A stretch of 64,000 nt of DNA from Rhizobium terrae (GTDB lineage Bacteria; Pseudomonadota; Alphaproteobacteria; Rhizobiales; Rhizobiaceae), in NCBI RefSeq assembly GCF_003425685.1, contig NZ_QJKM01000008.1, forward strand, positions 248,001 to 312,000, written 5' to 3'. Under the pieces are notes generated by a model that was not told where the DNA came from, ran no database searches, and was given only the letters and a program-made list of their open reading frames with translations. The position numbers and the translations under genes were made by a program. Positions within the stretch are counted from its first letter, which is position 1; the number at the start of each line of letters is the position of its first letter. This document shows positions 36,948 to 45,908 of this stretch, piece by piece.

Positions 36948-39329
36948 TTACCGCAGCAGCGTCTTCGCGATGATCTCCAGCTGGATTTCGTTGCTGCCGC
37001 CGAAAATGCTCTGGGAGCGGGAATTGAAATAGATGGCCGACGCCACCTTGCGTTCCTCGTCTATCTCGCTCTCCTCAGCCAGTTCGTGCAGCGGGCGATG
37101 TTCTTCCCAGCGCAGCGCATCCGGACCGAGAATCGAGGCGGCGAGTTCGGCGATTGACTGGCGGATGCGGCTGCGCTCGATCTTCATCGTCGAGGACGGC
37201 ACCGAGCCCGGATTGCCGCCGGCCTGCACCTTGGACATGGCGGCAAGCTCCAGCATGTCGTTGGCATCCACATCCGTGGCGATCTCGGCGAAGCGGGCCG
37301 CAAACAGCGGGTCGCTGATCATCTTTCGCCCGTCCGGCAGCGGTTCTGAGGCGAGGCGGTGGAGGCGGGTCAGAAGGGCGCGCAACACGCCGCCGGCGAA
37401 AGCGCCGCCGCGCTCGAATTCGAGCAGGTATTTGGCAATGTCCCAGCCCTCGCCTTCCGCGCCGATACGGTCGGAGACAGGGACGTTCACGTCGTCGAAG
37501 AAGACCTGGTTGAATTCATGCGTGCCGCAGATCGAGCGGATCGGCCGGATGGTGACGCCCGGCGATTTCAGGTCGATCAGGATGAAGGTGATGCCTACCT
37601 GTTTTTTGCCGGTGTCGGCGGTGCGCACCAGGGCGAACATGCGGGTGGCGTGATGGGCGAGCGTCGACCAGATCTTCGAGCCGTTGACGATGTAGTGATT
37701 GCCTTCGAGCACTGCCTTGGTCTTCAGCGAGGCGAGGTCGGAACCGGAGCCGGGTTCGGAATAACCCTGCGCCCAAAGATCCTCGCCGTTCAGGATGCGC
37801 GGCAGGTAGAATGCTTTCTGCTCGTCCGTGCCGTAACGCATCAGCACGGGGGCGATCATCTTGATCGAGGCGCCGCGGAAATGCGGTTCGCCGGCCCGTT
37901 CGCATTCCTGGTCGAAAATATAGCGCTCGGCGAGCGTCCAGCCGGTGCCGCCATATCGTTTCGGCCAGGAAGGGGCGACCCAGCCCTTTTCATTGAGCTT
38001 CGACTGCCATTTCAGGCCGATGGTGGGGTCGGCGAGGAAACTCGGGTTGAGGCGTTCGGCCCGCTTCAGGTCGTCGTCGAGGTGAGCGTCGAGGAAGGTC
38101 CGCACCTCGTTGCGGAAACGGACCTCGCCTTCGCTCATCCGCAGGTTCATGCCTTCCGCCAGCTCTGGCCGGTCGGTATCCGGGACGCGCAGCAGGCTTC
38201 CGGAAAGCACCTCGGTGTCGCGGACGATCTCGCCATAGCGTTTCAGGTGGCCGGCGGTGGTGCCGAACGTGTTCTCGATCGCGTAGAGCCGGCGGAACCA
38301 GGCGCCGATCGGCATTTCCTCCGAAAAGCCCATGGCGCCGTGAAGCTGGATTGCCTCCTGCGCGACGAAGCGGGAGACCTTGCCGATCTTGGCGCGGGCG
38401 CCGGAGACGCCGCGGATGCGTATCGTGGGCGACGCATCGGCGGAAAGCGTGGCGAGAAGCGCGGAGGCGCGCGCCTCCTGACATTTCACCGCCATCTCGG
38501 CCATACGATGCTGCAGCGCCTGAAAGGCAGCGAGCGGCTTGCCGAACTGCACGCGTTCTCTGGTGTAGGCGACCGTCGCGTCCATCAGCGCATCCATGAT
38601 GCCGACGGCTTCGGACGCGAGTGCGGCATTGGCGCGGTCTTGAGCCGCCTCGATTTCGGCGAGCGTGTTGCCGCCGTCGAAGAGCGCGGAAGCCGGGACG
38701 GAGACATTGGAGAGGGAAAGGTCGCAGGCGCGGGTGCCGTCGACGAGTTTGGCGGTCTTGCGGGTGAGGCCGGCGGCATCGGCCGGCACGGCGAAGAGGC
38801 GGATGCCGCCGTCGAGCTTGGCGGAGACGAGGAAGATGTCCGCGGCCGCGCCGCCGGGCACCAGCGGCTTTTCGCCGGACAGTGTGTAGCCATCAGCCGT
38901 CTTCACGGCGGTGGCGGAGATGTCGGCAAGGTCGAAGCCGGTCTGTTTTTCCGTGTGGGCCAGCGCCGGGCGGGATGTGCCGGCGATCAGCGGCGCAAGA
39001 ATTTCGGCCTTCTGCTCTTCTGTGCCGAGCTTTTCGACGAGGCTGCCGGCGAGGATGACGGAGGCGAGGTAGGGTTCGACCACCAGCGCCCGGCCGATCG
39101 CCTCCATGATCAGCGAGATTTCCACCGTGCCGCCGCCGAGGCCGCCATTTTCTTCCGAGAAAGGCAGAGCCAGCCAGCCGAGATCGGCCATCTCCGACCA
39201 GATCGCGGCATCGATGCCGTCATCGGAGGCGAGGACTTTGGCCCGATTTTCGAAGTCGTAGCGGTCCTTGAGGAAGCGGTCGGCGCTTTCCTTCAGAAGG
39301 AGCTGCTCGTCCGAATAGTCCAGGTCCAT
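36948..39329 (-). CDS. Fused double acyl-CoA dehydrogenase
   Basis: A 793-residue protein made of two acyl-CoA dehydrogenase modules head to tail (about 1-375 and 395-793). The N-terminal half has ERVQFGKPLAAFQALQHRMA and QLHGAMGFSEE but a degenerate substrate loop (AHTEKQTGFDLADIS). The C-terminal half has the intact YSEPGSGSDLASLKT loop and SQSIFGGSNEIQLEI. This fits a fused form of the alpha/beta heteromeric dehydrogenases. The cluster suggests an aryl-propionyl-CoA or similar substrate. GAGACACC precedes the ATG. Confidence 0.9.
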   Translation of the reverse strand: MDLDYSDEQLLLKESADRFLKDRYDFENRAKVLASDDGIDAAIWSEMADLGWLALPFSEENGGLGGGTVEISLIMEAIGRALVVEPYLASVILAGSLVEKLGTEEQKAEILAPLIAGTSRPALAHTEKQTGFDLADISATAVKTADGYTLSGEKPLVPGGAAADIFLVSAKLDGGIRLFAVPADAAGLTRKTAKLVDGTRACDLSLSNVSVPASALFDGGNTLAEIEAAQDRANAALASEAVGIMDALMDATVAYTRERVQFGKPLAAFQALQHRMAEMAVKCQEARASALLATLSADASPTIRIRGVSGARAKIGKVSRFVAQEAIQLHGAMGFSEEMPIGAWFRRLYAIENTFGTTAGHLKRYGEIVRDTEVLSGSLLRVPDTDRPELAEGMNLRMSEGEVRFRNEVRTFLDAHLDDDLKRAERLNPSFLADPTIGLKWQSKLNEKGWVAPSWPKRYGGTGWTLAERYIFDQECERAGEPHFRGASIKMIAPVLMRYGTDEQKAFYLPRILNGEDLWAQGYSEPGSGSDLASLKTKAVLEGNHYIVNGSKIWSTLAHHATRMFALVRTADTGKKQVGITFILIDLKSPGVTIRPIRSICGTHEFNQVFFDDVNVPVSDRIGAEGEGWDIAKYLLEFERGGAFAGGVLRALLTRLHRLASEPLPDGRKMISDPLFAARFAEIATDVDANDMLELAAMSKVQAGGNPGSVPSSTMKIERSRIRQSIAELAASILGPDALRWEEHRPLHELAEESEIDEERKVASAIYFNSRSQSIFGGSNEIQLEIIAKTLLR

Positions 39330-39357
39330 GATGGTGTCTCGTGGTTGGATGCGCGCC

Positions 39358-39494
39358 CTTCTCCCCCCTTGCGGGGGAGATGTCAGCGGAGCTGACAGAG
39401 GGAGGTGGCTCAGCGAACTCTACGAACGAGGAGGATGTGGAACCACCCCCTCTGTCGCCTCTGGCGACATCTCCCCCCGGCAAGGGGGGAGAGG
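39358..39494. repeat. RIME-like palindromic intergenic repeat
   Basis: Two imperfect inverted arms: CTCCCCCCTTGCGGGGGAG then GATGTCAGCGGAGCTGACAG at left, and CTCTGTCGCCTCTGGCGACA then CTCCCCCCGGCAAGGGGGGA at right. Same family as the elements at 31611, 47397 and 59819. Lies between the first hydratase/lyase gene and the fused dehydrogenase gene. Confidence 0.8.
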
Positions 39495-39503
39495 GAGTTT
39501 GCT

Positions 39504-40346
39504 TCACCCTTCGCGCTTGTAGGCGCCATGTCCCGGGCGATAGGTCTTCGTATCCAGGAACTGCGACAGGCCTTTTTCGCGGCCTTTTTCCGGATCGACA
39601 AAGGTGGTCTGGTCGGCCTTGGCCGTGAGGTATTCCGCCGACTCCTCCCACGTCATCTCGCGCACGTATTTGTACGCCATGCGGGCCTGACGCAGCACGG
39701 TGGGGTTCTTTTCCAAGAGGACGCGGGCGATCTCCACGGTACGTTCGCGGAGCTTCTCGGCCGGCACGGCCTCGTTCACGAGACCCAGCTGTTCGGCCAT
39801 CTTGCCGCCGAACTTTTCGCCGGTCATGACGTAATACATGGCCTTGCGGTCGTTCATCAGCGTCGAGATCGCCTTGGAGACGACGCCGCCGGGGATGACG
39901 CCCCAGTTGATTTCCGAGAGGCCGAAGACGGCGTCTTCGGATGCGATCGCGAGATCGCAGCAGATCAGCGGAGTGAAGGCGCCGCCGAAGCACCAGCCGT
40001 TGACCATGGCGATGGTCGGCTTGGCATAATGCATGAGAAGACGCCACTGCCACGCGCGGGTGGAGCGGTAGGCACGCATGCGGCGGACGTCCGAGACGCC
40101 GTCGGTGGCGCGGAAGAAGTCCTTCAAGTCCATGCCGGCGGAGAAGGCTTCGCCCTCTCCGGTGAGGATGATGACGCCGGCGCGGTCGTCGACCTCAAGC
40201 TCGTCCAGCACGCGGATCATGTCTTCCGCGAGCCCTACGCTCATGGCGTTGCGCTTGTCCGGGCGGTTGAGCTTCACCCAGGCGATGCCGTCTTCGAATT
40301 CGACCTTGACGTTCTCGCCGCCGATGTCGCTTGTTTCAATGGCCAT
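39504..40346 (-). CDS. Hydroxycinnamoyl-CoA hydratase/lyase paralog 1
   Basis: A 280-residue crotonase-family protein closely related to HCHL/Ech, which converts feruloyl- or coumaroyl-CoA to the aldehyde plus acetyl-CoA. The catalytic Glu143 equivalent is kept as Glu145 (FGLSEINWG). Aligned without gaps to Pseudomonas HCHL, Ser123 is Thr125, Tyr75 is Phe77 and Tyr239 is Thr241 (EYLTAKADQ), so the phenol-binding tyrosines are both gone. The substrate therefore probably lacks a 4-hydroxyl group or is bound differently. CAGGAG precedes the ATG. Confidence 0.88.
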   Translation of the reverse strand: MAIETSDIGGENVKVEFEDGIAWVKLNRPDKRNAMSVGLAEDMIRVLDELEVDDRAGVIILTGEGEAFSAGMDLKDFFRATDGVSDVRRMRAYRSTRAWQWRLLMHYAKPTIAMVNGWCFGGAFTPLICCDLAIASEDAVFGLSEINWGVIPGGVVSKAISTLMNDRKAMYYVMTGEKFGGKMAEQLGLVNEAVPAEKLRERTVEIARVLLEKNPTVLRQARMAYKYVREMTWEESAEYLTAKADQTTFVDPEKGREKGLSQFLDTKTYRPGHGAYKREG

Positions 40347-40374
40347 GATAATGCTCCTGAAAGGCTCTTTCGCC

Positions 40375-41817
40375 TTACGATTGGCTGGTGAACTTGGTGA
40401 CGAGATAGGCTTCCATGCCTTCCGATCCGCCTTCGGAGCCGTAGCCGCTCTGCTTAACGCCGCCGAACGGAGTCTCGGTCATGGAGATCGCATTGTTGTT
40501 GATGCCGACCATGCCGGCCTCGATCGCGTCGCTCACCATCGCGGCGGTCTTGGCGGACTGGGTGAAGGCATAGGAAGCAAGCCCGTAAGGCAGGCGGTTC
40601 GCCTCACCGATCACTTCCTCGAACGATGAGAAGCGGGCGGTGACGGCGACCGGGCCGAAAGGCTCCTCGTTCATGATGATCGCATCCTGCGGCACGTCGG
40701 CGAGAACCGTCGGCTGGAAGAAGTAGCCGCGATTGCTGCCACGCTCGCCGCCGGTGGCGATTTTCGCGCCGCGGCTGACCGCATCGGCCACCATGCGTTC
40801 CATGGAGGGCACGCGGCGGCTGTTGGCGAGCGGTCCCATCTGTTTTTCCGGATCGAGGCCGTCGCCGACCTTCAGCGCCGCGGCCGCCTTGGCGAAACCG
40901 TCGACGAACCTGTCGTGGACGCTGTCATGCACGTAGAAACGGGTCGGCGAGATGCACACCTGGCCGGCATTGCGATATTTCGCATGCACCATGACGCGGA
41001 TGGCGTGATCGATATCGGCGTCTTCGAAGATCAGCACCGGCGCATGGCCGCCGAGTTCCATCGTCGCCCGCTTGACGCCCGCCTGCGCCGCGAGCACGGC
41101 GAGCTGCTTGCCGACATTGGTGGAGCCGGTGAAAGTGATCTTGCGGATGCCGTCCGAGGCGATCAGGTGTTCGGAGACTTCCGCCGGCTTGCCGTGGACG
41201 ACGTTCAGGACGCCGTTCGGCAGGCCCGCGTCCTGCAGCGCACGGGCGATTTCCAGCACGGTCGAAGGCGTTTCCTCGGATGGCTTGATGACCATGGTGC
41301 AGCCGGTGGCGAGCGCCGCCGAAATCTTGCGCGCCGGGATGACGCCCGGAAAATTCCAGGGCGTGAAGCCGGCAACGGGCCCGACCGGCTCCTTCGTGAC
41401 GAACCAGCGGGCGCCGGGCAGGCGCGACGGGATAACGCGGCCATAGGTGCGGCGGCCCTCGTCGGCGGTCCAGTCGAGAATATCGGCTGAGATATGGACT
41501 TCCGGAACCGCCTCGCCGATCGGCTTGCCCTGGTCGAGCGTCATGCGGCGACCGATCTCGGCGGCGCGCTCGCGCAGGATGTCGGCAGCCTTGCGGATGA
41601 TTTTCGCGCGATCGTAGGCGGTGGTGACGCGCCAGGTCTTGAAGGCGCGGGAGGCGGCGCTCACCGCCCGGTCGAGGTCTTCGGCCGTCGCATGCGGCAG
41701 GGCGCCGATCGGCTCGCCGGTCGCGGGATTGATGACGTCCTCGGTGGTGCGGCCTTGCGTGCCGATCCACTCGCCATCGATGAAAAGCTTCAGTTCGCCA
41801 TAGGATTGGGTCTGCAT
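40375..41817 (-). CDS. NAD(P)-dependent aldehyde dehydrogenase (GabD/vanillin-type)
   Basis: A 480-residue aldehyde dehydrogenase. It shows TPWNFPGVIPARKISAALA, FTGSTNVGKQL, the catalytic Glu in ATMELGGHAP and the catalytic Cys in YRNAGQVCISPTRFYV. Over its length it resembles succinate-semialdehyde dehydrogenases (GabD), but between two hydratase/lyase genes it most likely oxidises the released aldehyde. The ATG at 41817 follows GAGGGAGGAAACC; the frame extends upstream into the repeat. Confidence 0.9.
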   Translation of the reverse strand: MQTQSYGELKLFIDGEWIGTQGRTTEDVINPATGEPIGALPHATAEDLDRAVSAASRAFKTWRVTTAYDRAKIIRKAADILRERAAEIGRRMTLDQGKPIGEAVPEVHISADILDWTADEGRRTYGRVIPSRLPGARWFVTKEPVGPVAGFTPWNFPGVIPARKISAALATGCTMVIKPSEETPSTVLEIARALQDAGLPNGVLNVVHGKPAEVSEHLIASDGIRKITFTGSTNVGKQLAVLAAQAGVKRATMELGGHAPVLIFEDADIDHAIRVMVHAKYRNAGQVCISPTRFYVHDSVHDRFVDGFAKAAAALKVGDGLDPEKQMGPLANSRRVPSMERMVADAVSRGAKIATGGERGSNRGYFFQPTVLADVPQDAIIMNEEPFGPVAVTARFSSFEEVIGEANRLPYGLASYAFTQSAKTAAMVSDAIEAGMVGINNNAISMTETPFGGVKQSGYGSEGGSEGMEAYLVTKFTSQS

Positions 41818-41867
41818 CACGGTTTCCTCCCTCGCGACGGACAAATAAAATGCGGAGCACTGTAAGC

Positions 41868-42000
41868 CCCTCACCCCGCCTCCGCTTCGCTCGGCGCACC
41901 CTCTCCCCGTAAACGGGGCGAGGGGGAACGGCTGTCGGCGCGGCACATCCCTTCTCCCCGTCGGAACGGGGAGAAGGTGCTGGCAGGCGGATGAGGGGCT
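41868..42000. repeat. RIME-like palindromic intergenic repeat
   Basis: Contains CCCTCTCCCCGTAAACGGGG, then CTTCTCCCCGTCGGAACGGG continuing into GAGAAGG, with flanks CCCCTCACCCCGCCTCCGC and GGCGGATGAGGGGC. It separates the aldehyde dehydrogenase gene from the FerA-like ligase gene. Confidence 0.75.
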
Positions 42001-42032
42001 ACGCCCCTAAACTTTGGTGAGGCCTCGCGCCC

Positions 42033-44153
42033 TCACCGCACCACGAATAGCGCGTCGAGGGCCAAAACCCCGTCCCCTTCGCCATAGACAACGAGCGGGT
42101 TGATATCGACTTCGACGATTTCCGGGGTCGAGCGCATCAGCGCGCCGAGCTTCACCACCACGTCGGCGATCGCCTTCACGTCGCGGGCCGGCTGGCCGCG
42201 GAAGGGGCCGAGCAGTTTTGCCGCCTTCAGCTTGCGGATTTCGGCAATAGCGCGCTCACGGCTGATATCGGCCGGCAGAAGGCGGGCATCCGCCAGCGCC
42301 TCGATCCAGACGCCGCCCAAGCCCACGAGCACCGTCGGACCCCACTGGTCGCGTTTGGCGCCGACGACCATTTCGAGACCCTGTCGCGCCATGCCTTCGA
42401 TCAGCACGCCGTCGAGCTTCAGGCCCGGCTTATGGGTCGCGATGCCGGCATGCATTTTTTCATGCGCAGCGCGCACTGCGGCCTCGTCGGCGAGATTGAT
42501 GGCGACGCCGCCGACATCGCTCTTGTGGGCAAGTTCTGCGGCCTGCGCCTTCATGACCACCGGATAGCCGATTTCGGCAGCGATCTTCACGGCTTCGTCG
42601 GCGGATTTCGCCAGCGCGCCCTTTGGCGTCTGGATGCTGAGTTCGGAAAGGATGCGCTTGCCTTCGTATTCGACGACGAGGCCGGAGGCCGGTGTCTTCG
42701 TCAGGCGGACACCTTCCGATGTGCGATCCTTGGTGGCGGCGAGCGCGGCGGCATAGTTCATCACCACCGCCATGGCGCGCATGGCGCGTTCCGGCGAGCG
42801 GAAGAACGGAATGCCGCTGTCGCGCACGGCCTTCATGAAGGTCGGATCGAGCGGATAGTCGTCGCCGATGATGTTGAGGATCACCGGCTTTGTCGCGGTC
42901 GCAGCGACGGGGATGATCGCATCCGACTTCTTGATCTGCATCGGCGGGGAACCGCCGGCATGCGACAGGAAGACGATGCCGACATTCGGGTCCTTCAGCA
43001 TGGATGCCGTGGACGTGCCGAAAATGCCGGGATTGGCAAAGCCGGTCGTGCCGATGTCGAACGGGTTGTCGACATGCACGTAAGGCGGCACCTGCGCCGA
43101 GAGCTCGGCATGCACCTCGTCCGACAGCGTCGCGATCGGCAGGCCTACCCGTTCGCAGAAATCGAAGCAGAGGCCGCGGATAGCGCCCGAATTGGTGACG
43201 ATGCCGGCCTGGCCGGCCGGCGGCAGCGGATAACGGGCGAGGATCGCCGCGACGTCGAACAGTTCGTCGGTCGTATCGACCAGCGCAACCGCCTCGTTGC
43301 GGACGGCGGCCTGCATGGTGGCATGGTCGCCGGCAAGCGCGCCGGTATGCGACTGGGCCGCCGCCTTGCCGCGCTCGCTGGAGCCTGGATGCAGCATGAC
43401 GATCGGCTTGCCGAGCGCGCGGGCACGCGCCGCGACGGCGAGGAACTTCTGCGGGTTCTTGACCTGCTCGACATAGACCGCGACGAGCGTGTTGTCGGGG
43501 TCCTCGATCAGCCAGGCGATCAGGTCTTCAGCCGCCAGCACCGCCTCGTTACCGGTGGCGATGACATAGGAGACCGCGATATCGCGGGAATGCATGGCGA
43601 AGCGGATGTTGGCCGCCGTCGCGCCGCTCTGGGCGACGATGGCGACACGCGAACGCTCGCCGACGCCGCGCAGGTCGACGGGTTCGAAAGTGAGCGGAAT
43701 GCCGTCGATATAGTTCGTATAGCCCATGCAGTTCGGGCCGAGCATGGCGATGCCGGCCTTGCGGCAGATCTCGGCAAGCTCGTCCTGCTGCTGGCGGCCT
43801 TCCTCGCCGGCTTCGGCGAAGCCGGAAGAATAGACGATGACGCCCGCCACTTCGCGCTCGACGCAGGCGATGATCGAATCCTTGATCGCCGCTTGCGGCA
43901 CGATGAGGATCACCACGTCGACGCCCTTCGGCAGGTCGCCGATCGTCTTCACGCAGGGGCGGCCGTTGATTTCGTCACGCGAGCGGCTGACCAGATGCAG
44001 GTCGCCCGAGTATTTGAAAAGTTCGAGGTTGGAGAGCACGCCACCGCCGATCGAGGCAGGATCGGGCGATGCGCCCACGATCGCGATCGACCGTGGGCGC
44101 AAGAGACGATCGAGGTCGAACGTCTTGGGAGATGAGGTCGTCATGTCGGACAT
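42033..44153 (-). CDS. NDP-forming acyl-CoA ligase, FerA-like
   Basis: A 706-residue acetate-CoA ligase family protein with the CoA-binding domain (SIAIVGASPDPASIGGGVLS), phospho-His269 in AQSHTGALAGD and a C-terminal ATP-grasp domain ending VEVDINPLVVYGEGDG. Sphingobium FerA, an NDP-forming feruloyl-CoA synthetase, belongs to this superfamily. Next to hydratase/lyase and aldehyde dehydrogenase genes, it probably activates a phenylpropenoate-like acid. A second ATG at 44144 is possible. Substrate inferred. Confidence 0.88.
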   Translation of the reverse strand: MSDMTTSSPKTFDLDRLLRPRSIAIVGASPDPASIGGGVLSNLELFKYSGDLHLVSRSRDEINGRPCVKTIGDLPKGVDVVILIVPQAAIKDSIIACVEREVAGVIVYSSGFAEAGEEGRQQQDELAEICRKAGIAMLGPNCMGYTNYIDGIPLTFEPVDLRGVGERSRVAIVAQSGATAANIRFAMHSRDIAVSYVIATGNEAVLAAEDLIAWLIEDPDNTLVAVYVEQVKNPQKFLAVAARARALGKPIVMLHPGSSERGKAAAQSHTGALAGDHATMQAAVRNEAVALVDTTDELFDVAAILARYPLPPAGQAGIVTNSGAIRGLCFDFCERVGLPIATLSDEVHAELSAQVPPYVHVDNPFDIGTTGFANPGIFGTSTASMLKDPNVGIVFLSHAGGSPPMQIKKSDAIIPVAATATKPVILNIIGDDYPLDPTFMKAVRDSGIPFFRSPERAMRAMAVVMNYAAALAATKDRTSEGVRLTKTPASGLVVEYEGKRILSELSIQTPKGALAKSADEAVKIAAEIGYPVVMKAQAAELAHKSDVGGVAINLADEAAVRAAHEKMHAGIATHKPGLKLDGVLIEGMARQGLEMVVGAKRDQWGPTVLVGLGGVWIEALADARLLPADISRERAIAEIRKLKAAKLLGPFRGQPARDVKAIADVVVKLGALMRSTPEIVEVDINPLVVYGEGDGVLALDALFVVR

Positions 44154-44172
44154 GGTGGTCTCTTGGCTCGGA

Positions 44173-45036
44173 TCAGTCGCGGCGGTATGCGCCGAGACCC
44201 GGACGGAATGACTTTTCGTCCAGGAACTGGCTCATGCCGACATTGCGGCCGTTTTCCGGATCGCGCAGCTCCGTCTGGTCGGACTTCGCCATCAGGTATT
44301 CGCCGGCCTGCTCCCAGCTCATGTCGCGGGTGAAGCGGCAGGCGGTCTTGGCCTGGCGCAGCACGAAGGGGTTCTTGCCGATCAGCGTCATGGCAAGCTT
44401 ACGGGTCTCGGCCTTCAGCTCGTCCGGCGAAACGGCCTTGTTGACCAGCTTCATCTCGGCAGCCTGGCGGCCGGTGAAGGTCTCGCCGGTCATGATGTAG
44501 TACATAGCGTCGCGGAAGCTCATCGTCTCCAGCACCGACTTCGTCACGATGCCGGCCGGGATGATGCCCCAGTTGATTTCCGACAGGCCGAAGATCGCTT
44601 CTTCCGAGGCGATGGCGAGGTCGCAGCCGACCAGGAATTGGAAGGCGCCACCGAAACACCAGCCGTTGACCATGGAGATGGTCGGCTTCGGGTAATACAT
44701 CATGCGGCGCCATTGCCAGGCGGCATTCGCGCGGAACAGGCGCTCGCGCTGGATCGGCGGCACCTTGTCGGTGGCGCGGAAATATTCCTTGAGGTCCATG
44801 CCGGCCGAGAAGGATTCGCCGGCACCGGTGACGACCATAACCTTGCAGCGCTCGTCTTCTTCCAGCGCGTCCATGATGGCGTTCATTTCCCAGACGATGC
44901 CGGGGTTGATCGCGTTGCGCTGCTTCGGGCGGTTGAGGGTGACCCAAGCGATGCCTTCGTCGAATTCCACGGTGACGTATTCGCCCCACTTGCCGGCGAT
45001 CTGCTCGATGGCGGCGGATTCGGTCTTGGTTTCCAT
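44173..45036 (-). CDS. Hydroxycinnamoyl-CoA hydratase/lyase paralog 2
   Basis: A 287-residue HCHL-like crotonase, paralogous to the product of 39504-40346. The catalytic glutamate is Glu153 (FGLSEINWG) and Tyr75 is kept as Tyr85, but Ser123 is Gln133 (GGAFQFLVGCDLA) and Tyr239 is Met249 (EYLMAKSDQ). It starts after GGGAGA and is followed 19 bases later by the FerA-like ligase, so the two are a likely pair. Its aromatic or other substrate is uncertain for the reason given. Confidence 0.88.
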   Translation of the reverse strand: METKTESAAIEQIAGKWGEYVTVEFDEGIAWVTLNRPKQRNAINPGIVWEMNAIMDALEEDERCKVMVVTGAGESFSAGMDLKEYFRATDKVPPIQRERLFRANAAWQWRRMMYYPKPTISMVNGWCFGGAFQFLVGCDLAIASEEAIFGLSEINWGIIPAGIVTKSVLETMSFRDAMYYIMTGETFTGRQAAEMKLVNKAVSPDELKAETRKLAMTLIGKNPFVLRQAKTACRFTRDMSWEQAGEYLMAKSDQTELRDPENGRNVGMSQFLDEKSFRPGLGAYRRD

Positions 45037-45151
45037 AGCGATTTCTCCCTGTTGCGAGATTGAATATCAGGGACCCGAATATACGTCAAGCGGCTTTCTG
45101 TCTTGGTTTGCACCCGCAGGAAAACCGCCTGAAATCGTACTGAAATAAGGG

Positions 45152-45880
45152 TTAACCGCGGCCGAGGAACGGCATCTCGACCGGCAGGATGATGCTCTCG
45201 TAGAGGTTCACATCGTCCGGCAGCGTCGCCATCAGGACGACGATTCGCGCCACGTCGAGCGGCATCATCGTGGCGGGGCGGACCTGGTCGGTGACGCCGG
45301 GGACGAGCGAGCTTACCGTCGAGCCGGGATGCACCATGGAGACGGCGATGCCGTGCTCGCGGCCATCGACGGCGAGCGAGCGGGTGAAGCCTTCGAGCGC
45401 GAACTTGCTGGCCGTATAGGCAGCGGTATGCGGGCGCGGCACTTTCGAGGACAGGCTGCCCATGTTGATGATGCGGCCGCGCTTCTGCTCGATCATCATC
45501 GTGAAGGCGGCGCGCGAGCAATAGAAGACCGAATGCAGGTTGGCGCCGATCACCTCGTGCCAGCGCTCGTTGGTGAGTTTTTCGATCGCCGTGTGGTCGG
45601 CAATGCCGGCATTGTTCACCAGGATGTCCACCCGGCCGTATTTTTCCTTCACGCGGGCGAAGAGTTCGGAGACCTGTTCCTCGTCGGTCACATCGGTCGG
45701 CACCACGAAGGCTCGCCCCCCTTCCGCCTCGATTTCGGCGGCAAGCTTCTCCAGCTTGTCGGCGCTGCGGGCGGCGAGCACGGTGATGGCGCCTTCGGCG
45801 GCGATCGCCTTGGCGATGCCCCAGCCGATGCCCGAGCTTGCGCCGGTGACGATGGCAATACGGTCCTTGATCGAAATCAT
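45152..45880 (-). CDS. Short-chain dehydrogenase/reductase
   Basis: A 242-residue classical SDR with the NAD(P) motif TGASSGIGWGIA, the NNAG motif (DILVNNAGIAD), catalytic Ser in NMGSLSS and YTASK. It probably oxidises or reduces an alcohol/ketone intermediate; the exact substrate is not visible. The ribosome site is GGGAAGGG. It lies in the phenylpropanoid-like cluster, 115 bases upstream of hydratase/lyase paralog 2, and 28 bases after the LuxR-type gene. Confidence 0.92.
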   Translation of the reverse strand: MISIKDRIAIVTGASSGIGWGIAKAIAAEGAITVLAARSADKLEKLAAEIEAEGGRAFVVPTDVTDEEQVSELFARVKEKYGRVDILVNNAGIADHTAIEKLTNERWHEVIGANLHSVFYCSRAAFTMMIEQKRGRIINMGSLSSKVPRPHTAAYTASKFALEGFTRSLAVDGREHGIAVSMVHPGSTVSSLVPGVTDQVRPATMMPLDVARIVVLMATLPDDVNLYESIILPVEMPFLGRG

Positions 45881-45908
45881 CTCGAAATTTCCCTTCCCTT
45901 AACCACGC

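Noticed and set aside
40375..41817. Calling the aldehyde dehydrogenase gabD
   Set aside because: Overall similarity is to succinate-semialdehyde dehydrogenases, but the gene has no GABA neighbours and lies between two hydratase/lyase genes, so only a general name is justified.
42432..44135. A 567-codon plus-strand frame opposite the FerA-like ligase
   Set aside because: Shadow frame of a well-supported ligase gene; no recognisable motif.
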